Shown here piece after piece: positions 18,441 through 64,000 of a DNA stretch of 64,000 nt. The translations under genes and the position numbers were made by a program. Within the stretch, counting starts at the first letter, position 1. The number at the start of each line of letters is the position of its first letter. Origin of the DNA: Bimastos eiseni (Eukaryota; Annelida; Clitellata; Crassiclitellata; Lumbricidae); NCBI GenBank assembly GCA_959347315.1, contig OY365811.1, positions 42,226,195 through 42,290,194 of the forward strand, written 5' to 3'. The notes under the pieces are model-generated. The model made no database searches, was not told the origin of the DNA, and saw only the letters and a program-made list of their open reading frames with translations.

Positions 18441-18488
18441 CAGGTGTTTAAGCAACGATCAGCTTCGGTCATCGCTTAAACGCCTTAA
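18441..18488. repeat. Hairpin-family copy 1 (AGGTGTTTAAGC arms)
   Basis: AGGTGTTTAAGC is followed after about 22 bases, including CAGCTTCGGTCATC, by GCTTAAACGCCTTAA. Homologous hairpins are at 39156, 40631 and 41881. Confidence 0.65.
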
Positions 18489-18589
18489 GCAGACTATCGT
18501 CGACACTTCATAAGCACGTTGTCTCTAACGTCAAACGTGTGCAGAACAGGTGATCCCAATATGCATTCCGATTCATTTGAAGGCCCATA

Positions 18590-19531
18590 CTGACAATATA
18601 ACAAGGGTGGTCTGGGACACCAGAGCAAAACCTAAAAATGCTTTCTCGAGAGCTGTGAGACAATAAGTCGTTGCCTGTTTTTACATGCAGAAAATCGTTA
18701 CTGTAAGCACCAAACCTCTAAAGCGCCACTTTATAGCCGAGCGCAGGGCATCAATTTATTCACGAGCTATACAGGTGTCAAAGCAGTGTATCTGTTCAGT
18801 CACGGGTCGTTAGAGTGAAACATTTATAGATCCTCTGCAAATAAACTGATTTTTGCCTCCATGCGGCTACGTAATCCGTGCGTGATCAGAAACTCTCGAA
18901 CTTGGACCTTTTGGTGCCATTTACATATAATAGATCATTGATTTCGTTAGCATAATGCCTGGGTCATTGATAAAATGATATCTGGAGCACTGACCTTAGT
19001 AACCTTAAACCACTTGGGAAATATCGTCTGACTCGGAACTCATCGCTAGAGAATTTTTAGCGTCTCTTTGCTTCACACTTACGTTTCTCCAATCTCCAGC
19101 TGACGTCATGGATCGAACTATAAAAAGAATTTAAGCGTGACGTAATCTCTGTCCAATTGGAAATTGAGCTAAAAATAAAACACCCTTACGTCATATCTGG
19201 CCGACAGAATAGGGTGGTATGCGTAAAAACACAAATTTGACGTCTTCTCTATTATAGCCAATGGAGGATCGAGCTATAAATAGAACAGATCATTCACGTC
19301 ATCTCTCACAATGCAAGCTGGAGCTATAAATACGCATAGACGTCATCTCTAGTCAATGGAACAAACAACTGACGTCATCTCTCGCAATGGAAGATGGATC
19401 TATAAATACAATGCACGCCTGTCGTCATCTCCAGCCAATCGAAAACGATCCATAAATAGAACAGACGCCTGACATAATCTCTGGCCAATAGAAGCGCGCC
19501 ACAAACAAACAAACAGTCGATAATTAGGTCA
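18590..19531 (-). promoter_or_regulatory. Receptor 3' UTR/flank with array of CRE-, CCAAT- and TATA-like units
   Basis: Directly follows the receptor stop. From about 19080 to 19500 the plus strand holds roughly eight degenerate units of about 50 bp. Most contain GACGTCATCTCT, several a CCAATGG/CAATGGA block, and several AGCTATAAATA, in that order. Unit starts are near 19237, 19292, 19338, 19369, 19421 and 19471. No receptor poly(A) signal is confidently placed here. Confidence 0.6.
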
Positions 19532-56870
<37,339 letters not shown>

Positions 56871-57004
56871 CTGACCGACAAAAAACAACAATCGACGAAT
56901 TTATACAGCGCTCAACAACATTCGGAGAATGTATTAGTGTTGATTAGAAAACGACGATGACGGATATTGACAATGGCTCTAAATGCATGCACCATTGTAC
57001 GTTT

Positions 57005-57115
57005 ATGTTTGTGTATATATGTGTATATATGTGTATATATGTGTATATATGTGTATATATGTCTATGTGCATCGGTATGTATGTGCGCTTATGTATGTAT
57101 GTATGTACTATTGGT
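57005..57115. repeat. GTGTATATAT tandem repeat and GTAT run
   Basis: Five GTGTATATAT units followed by TATGTATGTATGTA. Confidence 0.9.
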
Positions 57116-57139
57116 TATCTCTGTCTTTAAAATCAAGAA

Positions 57140-57245
57140 TTCTTCATTAACCTCTTTTCAGTTCCAGAAGCAAATGAAAACTGTTCACTTCGTCAGTGAC
57201 CCGGGTCGGGAGTGCCTCTGACTTAAAGTGGCGCTATATAAATAT
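57140..57245 (+). mobile_element. LINE 3' end fragment
   Basis: TTCAGTTCCAGAAGCAAATG, GTCAGTGACCCGGGTCGGGA, GACTTAAAGTGGCGCTATAT; homologous to 27235-27350. Confidence 0.65.
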
Positions 57246-57721
57246 TACATAATTACTACGACCATGTGCGCATCTTGGGAATGTCTTCCACAGTCCCTGC
57301 GACTGGAATGACGATCCCTCTCACCTTCCCATTTGCCGAGACGCCTTAAGACACTCCTTCGTTCAGTGACCCACGCACAGCCGCCCCATTGATAGGCCGC
57401 TGATTGTGGGCGGCGTTAAATACAAACGTTCGATTACAATACATTACATTACGGCACCGTCTGATATATATACAGAGGGCCTTTAGAGTTTTTGTTCGTC
57501 GTGTCTTCTGTCAATTCTCGTCGTTCCCTGCATGAAATGATTTGCTAAAGACGTTCCTGAATCACCAAACAACCAAGACATACACTGTACATCATACTGC
57601 GTGCATTTGTGTTTTCCACTCAACACTGACAGCTCAGTTCATCCCAGTTCCATTAGCAGCAGAACGGAATCTCACCCACACCATACATAAAACATGAAAT
57701 GAACAAACCAACCTTACCTAT

Positions 57722-57807
57722 GTATTATATACCATATATCACACACACACACACACTCATATATATATACATATATATATGCATGGCATATCCAGCTGAA
57801 TATATAT

Positions 57808-57857
<50 letters not shown>

Positions 57858-57910
57858 CATGTGTGTGGTGTGTGACGAGGCCCATATATATATATATATA
57901 TAATGAATAT
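57722..57910. repeat. (CA)/(TA) microsatellite block
   Basis: CACACACAC followed by long interrupted ATATAT runs. Confidence 0.9.
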
Positions 57911-58788
57911 ATATATGATGTTTATGATCATTGTATCAGTCAACGTTAAGGCTTCCAGCGCCGTTAAAAGCCTAATATGCTGCTAACGTTTATCAACTAC
58001 AGCGCAATTTCTATAGCGCATATTTATGCCAGATTGACTTTGTAAAATATGGCGGTCCATGCACGCAAATCCCAGTGGAAAAATAAATATTCATTTGATA
58101 ATTAGAGACAAAAATTTTGTTTATTTGAAACAACTCTAACCGCGCGATTACAGTGACGTACAGTGTGTTTAAATAACAAATAGATTTTATTACAAAGATG
58201 CCGTTATATCCAAATTTTATTTTGGTAACAAAATAATACTGGTTTGTGACACAGTAAATTTGTCATAACGAGTAATGTCTGATAGCTCGATAGAGGACGC
58301 GTTAGCCACCTTGTAGTTTTCGGATGATTGAAGTTAAGTTAAACACCTTTAAGATACGAAAGCAAATATGTTAAATGAGAAAAGAATAGAATAATTCATT
58401 ATGCTTCTCATTTCATGTAGGATGTATACAAGATATCATTTATAGACTTATAAAAACAATAAATAAAGGAATAATACTGTAATTTAATCTCTTTCATTTG
58501 TATTACTATATAATTTATTGTATGTGTATTTAGATGGACTAGACACACCACGTGTTTATCTGGCTTACGCATACTAATTAGCTCACGTGATCTCTGTAGC
58601 ATGACTATCGATCATAGTGATATATAGGTGTATAAAAATAATAATTCTAGGTATAATATTATAATTCATAATGTCTTATAATTACATTATAATTAAATTG
58701 CATTGTTAAATAATAATTAACAGACTTATTTCAATCACTAATCAATGTTTGTAGATCTATGGATATTATAATGTAACTTCATGTGGAA

Positions 58789-58873
58789 GTGCCAGTCTAA
58801 AGTATGGGCGAAGGAAGAGGGCTACGCAGATGATCTTTGTCTCACGAAATGTCATTAAGCTGAAACTGCCACT
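58789..58873 (+). repeat. SINE-like family A copy, diverged
   Basis: GAAGTGCCAGTCTAAAGTAT, GGAAGAGGGCTACGCAGATG, ACGAAATGTCATTAAGCTGA. Confidence 0.65.
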
Positions 58874-59184
58874 GCTATAGACACTGTAAACCTGCAAGGT
58901 TCTATTTCAGCGCCTTTTACAGAGGTGCCTTTTAGACACCTTAAATATTGCATATTCGTGTCGTATATATTTTTGAAATTCAATCCGGTTGTTAACATTG
59001 CTTTCGAATGTAATTGGTTTCTGGGTATTTTAATGTATGGGATTCGTTCTCTTTTCTGATTTTGTGATGGATGAAACTGACTTTGAGTAATGTCATTATT
59101 AATGGATTGCTTGTCATGGTGACATTGACTATTGAATATTGTCCATACTGCAATTCATGGACCATGAATATTTAATATCACTTG

Positions 59185-59185
<1 letters not shown>

Positions 59186-59215
<30 letters not shown>

Positions 59216-59216
59216 C
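59186..59216. repeat. (TA)n microsatellite
   Basis: Uninterrupted ATAT run. Confidence 0.9.
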
Positions 59217-59376
59217 ATATATCGATTGGTGTTAATATAGACACTCTGAATAAATTGTGAATAAGATAGAGGCGCAACATTTATAAATAAGCATATTATT
59301 TTTTATGGCCACCAGAAAAATTAATGTTTGACCTTTGAAACTAGAGAACTAGTTTTGTTTCATGTTAAAATTAAAT

Positions 59377-59490
59377 ATGGCCGTCAAACGAGCCGCCATG
59401 GTAAAAGAAATTAAGAAAATGAAAGCAGAGACGAACCGATGCAGTCAAGAAAGAGCCTTCAGGCGAAAAATAAGAAAGGTAAATGGCTAA
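59377..59490 (+). other. Short unidentified frame, 37 codons
   Basis: MAVKRAAMVKEIKKMKAETN then RCSQERAFRRKIRK; highly basic. A potential donor (AAG|GTAAAT) sits just before the stop. No known family; probably chance, or a lone exon. Confidence 0.15.
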
Positions 59491-59554
59491 ATAAATAATT
59501 GTGCCTATGAACATCAATATGTATAAATATGAATGATATTCATGTCATAAAAGA

Positions 59555-59735
59555 TTTGCAACAAACAACGCTCAAATATCGCCGTCTCAGCAACCTGTCA
59601 GAAACGAAATCATTAACAAGAAATCAGAAAGAAAACGGATTACAAACGTCATATGAAATTAACTGAAATACACAAACAATCTTAAAGACGTCAACAGCCT
59701 ATGTTGCTATAAGATTGATGTCATTAAACTTTTTA
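59555..59735 (+). repeat. SINE-like family C copy
   Basis: CAAATATCGCCGTCTCAGCA, ACCTGTCAGAAACGAAATCA, then AAAGACGTCAACAGCCTATG and ATGTCATTAAACT. Confidence 0.75.
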
Positions 59736-59919
59736 AGAATGATAATTAAACCAATTTTAATGAGTCTAAACGAGCGAGTCCATGTTTCACGTGATTTCTG
59801 CCCTCTCGCAATTTTCATACTATTTCGTCTTAACTTTAAGACAACTCTTATATGATAATTCACCATCATAATAAGGGATCGAGCTAATTTAGCCAACCCC
59901 GCCGCCTAGCGACAGAAGG

Positions 59920-60000
59920 ACTAGCCAACCTTACGGGGGAAACGCGTATTGAACTCAATTCCCCAGCTCTGAGCCAGTGTGCAATCCATTACTCTACGAA
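59920..60000 (-). repeat. tRNA-like SINE head fragment
   Basis: Minus strand: GAGTAATGGATTGCACACTG, GCTCAGAGCTGGGG, GAGTTCAATACGCG, i.e. an A-box-like start, an anticodon-arm-like CTCAGAG and a B-box-like GAGTTCAATAC at tRNA spacing. Too degraded to call a tRNA gene. Confidence 0.4.
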
Positions 60001-60599
60001 TATATAGCTCTTGACCTTGACATTGGCCGCTTGGCGGCGATAGGTACGAATAGTATATATTACTTGAAGTATTAATTGTTTGTATGCATCATATATAACG
60101 ATTGATAATTTATTTGGCATGGCAACTGCTGGCCAAACCAATAATGATGAATTACGCAATTGTCTGAATTTATAAGGACACGTTAAACACCCTTAAAACG
60201 ATCTCGTGACACAGCACAAATCAAAATAGTTGGACTCGTAATAAAACTCGATCGACAAATACCAATTAAAATCAATCAACTTACATAATATATTGACAAT
60301 AAAACCTATCGAGTTGACTATCGATTAATATATTGATCCACATGTGTGAATTAAAAATGGATTTAACAATGGATTGAATTTATTGCTCCATTAATCAATG
60401 TGTAAATAGATTTAAATATCGATATATCGATATCTTCGCATTCTTTAACGGTTGAGTCGCTGGAGTACCATTGAGTGCATTGTGGAAGTCATCGATCATT
60501 CAGACGAGACATTATCTCTTCTCTTGTCTTCATTGACCTCCTGACCTCAGCGTCGGTTTCACGCGAGGATCGCAATCCTCGAAGCGTGAAGAATCACTC

Positions 60600-61355
60600 A
60601 CTGTCTCAAGGGACATTCCTCCTCCTGCTCCTCCTACTCCTCTTTCTCCCTCTTATCTTCTCACCTCTTCCTCCTCCGCGTCTCCTGTTTCCTCTCCACT
60701 GCCTTACTCGCCCTAAATGATTTTCCTCCTATGCTTACACCCTCTCTTCCGCTTCCACTTCTTCTTCATTTTCTCCTCCTCCTCTGTTGCATTCACCTCT
60801 TTCTCCTCCACCACTTCCTCCTTCTCCTCTTCGTCCTCCACCCAATATCCTCTTCTTTCTCCTCCTTCTGCATAGCGTAATGGGCGCCCTGCATGGCTGC
60901 CGACAGTTTAATTCGACTCCTGTAATAAGTTGCCATCATTCGTAAATACTATGTTTGTGATCATTCTGCGGTCAGTCGGTCTAAAATAAAGACACTTTTT
61001 ATCGTTATCTTTATCCTTCTCCTTCTCTATCTTCCCTTTCTTAATCCTCCACTTTCTCCTCTTTTTTATTCTTTCTCTTCCACCTCTTCCTTCTTCTCCC
61101 CTACCTCATCCACATTTTTCCTCCTCTTCCTACTACTTCTTCTGCCATCCTCATTCTCTTCTTTGTCTTTTCCTTCTGTTCCTTCTCCTTCTCCTCCTTC
61201 TCCTGCTCCTCCTCCTTCTCAATCTCCCCTTCTTCGTCTTCCTACTTCTGCTACCAACCTCCTCTTCTTCTTTCTCATTAACCTCCTCCCTCTTCTTCTT
61301 AATCTCCCTCTTCTTCTTCATTTCCTCCTCTTCATCACTCTTCTCCACCATTCAT
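60600..61355. repeat. Two CT-rich pyrimidine tracts
   Basis: CTCCTCCTCCTTCTCC-type sequence at 60600-60865 and 61005-61355, separated by about 140 bp of unique sequence. Frames here are low-complexity. Confidence 0.85.
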
Positions 61356-62150
61356 AATAAACGAAACATTCATAAGACACGGCACAATGAAAGCTTAGCG
61401 CAGCAGCAGCGCGTGTTTAAACAAAATCCTTTCGAACCAAAAGAAAAGGCGATGTTCCTTTCCCAATGAGAAGCTAACGACAGAACAAAAGCAAAGTCAC
61501 CGAACAAGATTAGAACAGAGACGCAAGAAAAGCCGGTATTAGCTCAAACGATGACGGGTGTCACAGAAAATCAGGTCCAGTCGAAATCTTTTTACAGAAA
61601 CGCTGTGATTGGCTCACGTGAATCAACCCTTATTATGTTGTCATGTTATACCATGCGATATTTTGGTCTGATAAAAATGAAAGCGCACGATATGATGCGT
61701 TGTCATCCTTTGTTATTCTTTTGTGAATTGTGAAAATTGACAAAACTACACTTCAAGATTCGACTAAATAGTCTATAGGGCCAAAACGGCAACTGGAAAA
61801 TGCATCTGAGTATATAATGTTATACCATGTCGCGTCGTGTCGTGTCGTGTCATGTCATATCATGTCATGTCATGCTCTGCTTTATATGTTCCGTCAGGAT
61901 GCACATGTATTTTTCCAGAGGTTGGTTCCGCGTGACACAGTCCCTAAGGGCAACCACACCAAGTCAATCGGAGTCGCTGAGTCGCCAGACAGGCAGCGCA
62001 GGCAGCGGTGCTCAGCCGTTGAGTAATTGAACAAGATGAATAATGAAGTCTTAAAAGGAAGACAACGACCTTCATTAATTCCTTACACTTCTCCCTCCGC
62101 CCACTCCATCCATCTTAGCCTTCACTCTGTAATCCAGTAGACCAGCCACT
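61356..62150. other. Non-coding stretch
   Basis: No gene recognised. TGTCGTGTCGTGTCATGTCA pentamer repeat at about 61827-61875. Confidence 0.5.
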
Positions 62151-62154
62151 CATC

Positions 62155-62290
62155 CTTCTATCCATACATCCATCCATCCATCCATCCGTCCGTCCGTCCA
62201 TGCATCCATACATCCATACATCCATACATCCATACATACATACATACATACATACATACATACATACATACATCCGTCCAACCATCAACC
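62155..62290. repeat. CATC/CATA microsatellite
   Basis: CATCCATCCATC shifting into CATACATACATA. Confidence 0.9.
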
Positions 62291-62452
62291 ACTGACAATG
62301 ACAGGTCCGCCCATCGGCAGAAGAATTCCGATCCCCTAGGCAGACATTGCGAGCTCATATGCAGAGAAATTCAGGGCCCCCAGACATAGGCATTTCAAGG
62401 CCCTTTGCAGAGAAATTCCTGCCCTTAGGTGCTGAAATCAGTTCAAAGCCTC

Positions 62453-62515
62453 TCTTAAGGAGGTGGGCGACGCTAGTGATCTTTTTATGACACAGCACAA
62501 TGTCGTTTTTAATAG
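62453..62515 (+). repeat. SINE-like family A fragment
   Basis: AAGGAGGTGGGCGACGCTAG, GACACAGCACAATGTCGTTT. Confidence 0.6.
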
Positions 62516-62845
62516 GAAACAACAAAAGAAAATGTGCCGCTACAGATCAATTATAATTAAATAATAGAGATAGGCAAAATTCATTTTAACAGGGACTTGT
62601 TTTAGTTATTCCAAAGGCGCTGTCTTATGACATCAGGGACCGTTAAGAGTTTCAAAAAGGTTGTCTGCAATGAATAAATAGCAAGAGAGACTTATATTGT
62701 TATAGCGTCCGACTGATACCATTAAAAGGCGTTCAAAACGAAACCTTTTTAATCTCGTTATAATTCAGTTGTTAACGACATAGATTAGTTAATCTGACAA
62801 TGCCTATGATAATAGAATTCTATGCAAAACTAAGCAATATTGTCC

Positions 62846-63897
62846 CAGGTTGTCCATTGGTCCAATTTTCGTGATCCGACCCTAACCGACCCATCAAAAA
62901 TGGTTCCGATCCGACCTGACCCGACTTCTGAAGCCAAATATCTGACTCCGACCCGACACATAACGTGCATAACCCGACCCGAAATTAGTGCTAATTTTAC
63001 AAATATTATTTATCGTCAAGTTCTTATGTCGTAAAAGCGTAAAACAGTCAGACCACCATACCATATGATAATAATATTGATTTTTGACAAAGTATCAGGG
63101 AACATACCCGTCGTTTATTCCACTTATTTTGATGTAAGCTTGCTTTTTCCAAATATATATATGCAAAAGAAGTCCATATATTATAACGTATGTAAGAGTC
63201 TGGTCCGTATGTCCCAGCGTTTCACCATTAGATAACTCGTACGTCTGCAATCGATCCTTTTATTTTTAGTTTTTCTGAAATTCTTGAGGAATTAATTCAT
63301 ACGATAGCTTCAGCTGAGTTCGGTTTTAAAAGGAAAAATCCGGGTTTTCACTAAGTTTTCGCACTAATTCCTTAGCCATATTTAATTTATTTTACTGTAG
63401 CTGATTAACAACAGGGTCCGATGTGGACCGCGGATCGCTAAAGCGATGTTGGTCTTTGTAAGAGATTTTAATATCAGGTTTATTCGGTCCTTTCACTTCA
63501 CAGGGAGTCAAAGAACCGGGCACTTAAAAGGCGCCCGATTATTTGTTTCAGAAGTCAATTGCGCGTGTCAGGTTCAATTGGCTTTGCGACAGCTTTGGAG
63601 TGTCTTCTGCTGTACTTTCCTCACTCAGGTCCCTTGAAGATCTTTTGCCATTGAACGAATGCACGGATGATGCAAATAGTAACAAATCGTTTTGAAAAGC
63701 ACAGAGTTGAAAATTATGCTCTGCAAAAATTTGTGAGTCGAAATGGGTCCGGGTTTAAGACACGACCCAAACCGACCCACCAGGATCTCGATTCGACCCG
63801 ACCCACCTAATCTACATTCGTGATCCGACCCGGTCCGGCCCGACCCGACCAGACCCGACCCGACGCGCTGGTCGTTCCGACCCGTGGACAACGTCTG
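62846..63897. mobile_element. Non-autonomous hAT element, 1,052 bp
   Basis: Begins CAGGTTGTCCATTGGTC and ends with the complement of CAGACGTTGTCCACGGGTC. It is flanked on both sides by the identical octamer TATTGTCC (62838-62845 and 63898-63905). CAG-type terminal repeats plus an 8-bp duplication are hAT hallmarks. Subterminal regions are rich in GACCCGACCC. No transposase frame is visible (longest frame about 100 codons, not conserved). Confidence 0.88.
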
Positions 63898-64000
63898 TAT
63901 TGTCCTACAACAATTGGCTCGCAAAAGGCTTTGTAACAAAACTTACACATAAGAACATATTTATGTTACAAAGGCATAATACTTAGAATTAAAAGTACAA

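Larger units (their letters stand above)
56871..58788. other. Upstream intron/flank of the receptor, AT and GTATAT repeats
   Basis: No gene recognised. A LINE tail on the minus strand at 56890-56925 (AATTTATACAGCGCTC), GTATAT repeats at 57005-57065, and (TA)n at 57722-57910. Confidence 0.55.

Noticed and set aside
59920..60000. tRNA gene on the minus strand
   Set aside because: A- and B-box-like text only; stems do not pair convincingly, so it is listed as a SINE-head fragment.
56871..64000. Signal-peptide exon of the receptor
   Set aside because: Several minus-strand GT donors (near 57715, 60290, 63945) were inspected; none is preceded by a plausible secretory or cysteine-containing coding stretch in the needed phase.

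Overview
The window is nuclear DNA from a multicellular animal. It has spliced genes with short exons and GT-AG introns, long AT-rich introns, many short interspersed repeats, non-LTR retrotransposon tails, cut-and-paste DNA elements and very long microsatellites. The exact group cannot be read from the sequence. The gene content and repeat style fit a marine invertebrate (echinoderm, hemichordate, cephalochordate or lophotrochozoan), and I do not commit further. No bacterial-type operon, CRISPR array, rRNA or convincing intact tRNA gene was seen.

Three genes are recognisable. (1) Positions 1-3819, plus strand: the 3' end of a smooth-muscle-type myosin light chain kinase (MYLK). Four exons carry the kinase domain from the glycine loop, the autoinhibitory and calmodulin-binding segment, a long Ser/Glu-rich linker and a C-terminal telokin-like Ig domain. 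The gene begins upstream of the window; a polyadenylation signal lies at 5615-5620. (2) Positions 6206-11019, minus strand: a complete cytosolic 5'-nucleotidase III (NT5C3-type, HAD fold), seven coding exons and 299 residues, with a probable non-coding first exon ending at 11621. It converges tail-to-tail with MYLK, with about 0.6 kb between the stop of one gene and the poly(A) signal of the other. (3) Positions 19532-56870, minus strand: a class B1 (secretin-family) peptide-hormone GPCR spread over 37 kb. I joined eleven exons with fully consistent splice phases, from the hormone-binding domain through seven membrane segments to the C-terminal tail (394 residues). The signal-peptide exon was not found and is probably beyond 56870. 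The subfamily looks like the calcitonin/DH31/PDF receptor side but is not settled.

Regions between and inside the genes. 11-19.5 kb is intergenic or 3'-flanking DNA. It holds clustered repeats, a small hAT-like MITE inside a SINE-like copy, a duplicated piece of the receptor's last exon and 3' flank, and two arrays of about 50-bp units carrying CRE-, CCAAT- and TATA-like motifs. The receptor introns (20-56 kb) are filled with three SINE-like families (A, B and C here) that share a roughly 40-bp core ending in TGTCGTTAAAC. They also hold CR1/L2-like LINE remnants (RT fragments near 25.9, 36.5 and 38.0 kb), nested DNA transposons at 50.5-51.9 kb, and extreme microsatellites ((GGAA) about 81, (CAGA) about 119, (CT) about 43). 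57-64 kb has no gene I can support; it holds microsatellites, CT-rich tracts and a 1.05-kb non-autonomous hAT element with a perfect 8-bp target-site duplication.

The three genes act in different processes (actomyosin contraction, pyrimidine-nucleotide breakdown, peptide-hormone signalling), and nothing suggests a functional cluster. The most unusual observations are the shared core of three repeat families, the promoter-like arrays in the receptor 3' flank and their pseudogene copy, and a 21-bp in-frame repeat array that multiplies a splice acceptor of the nucleotidase gene.
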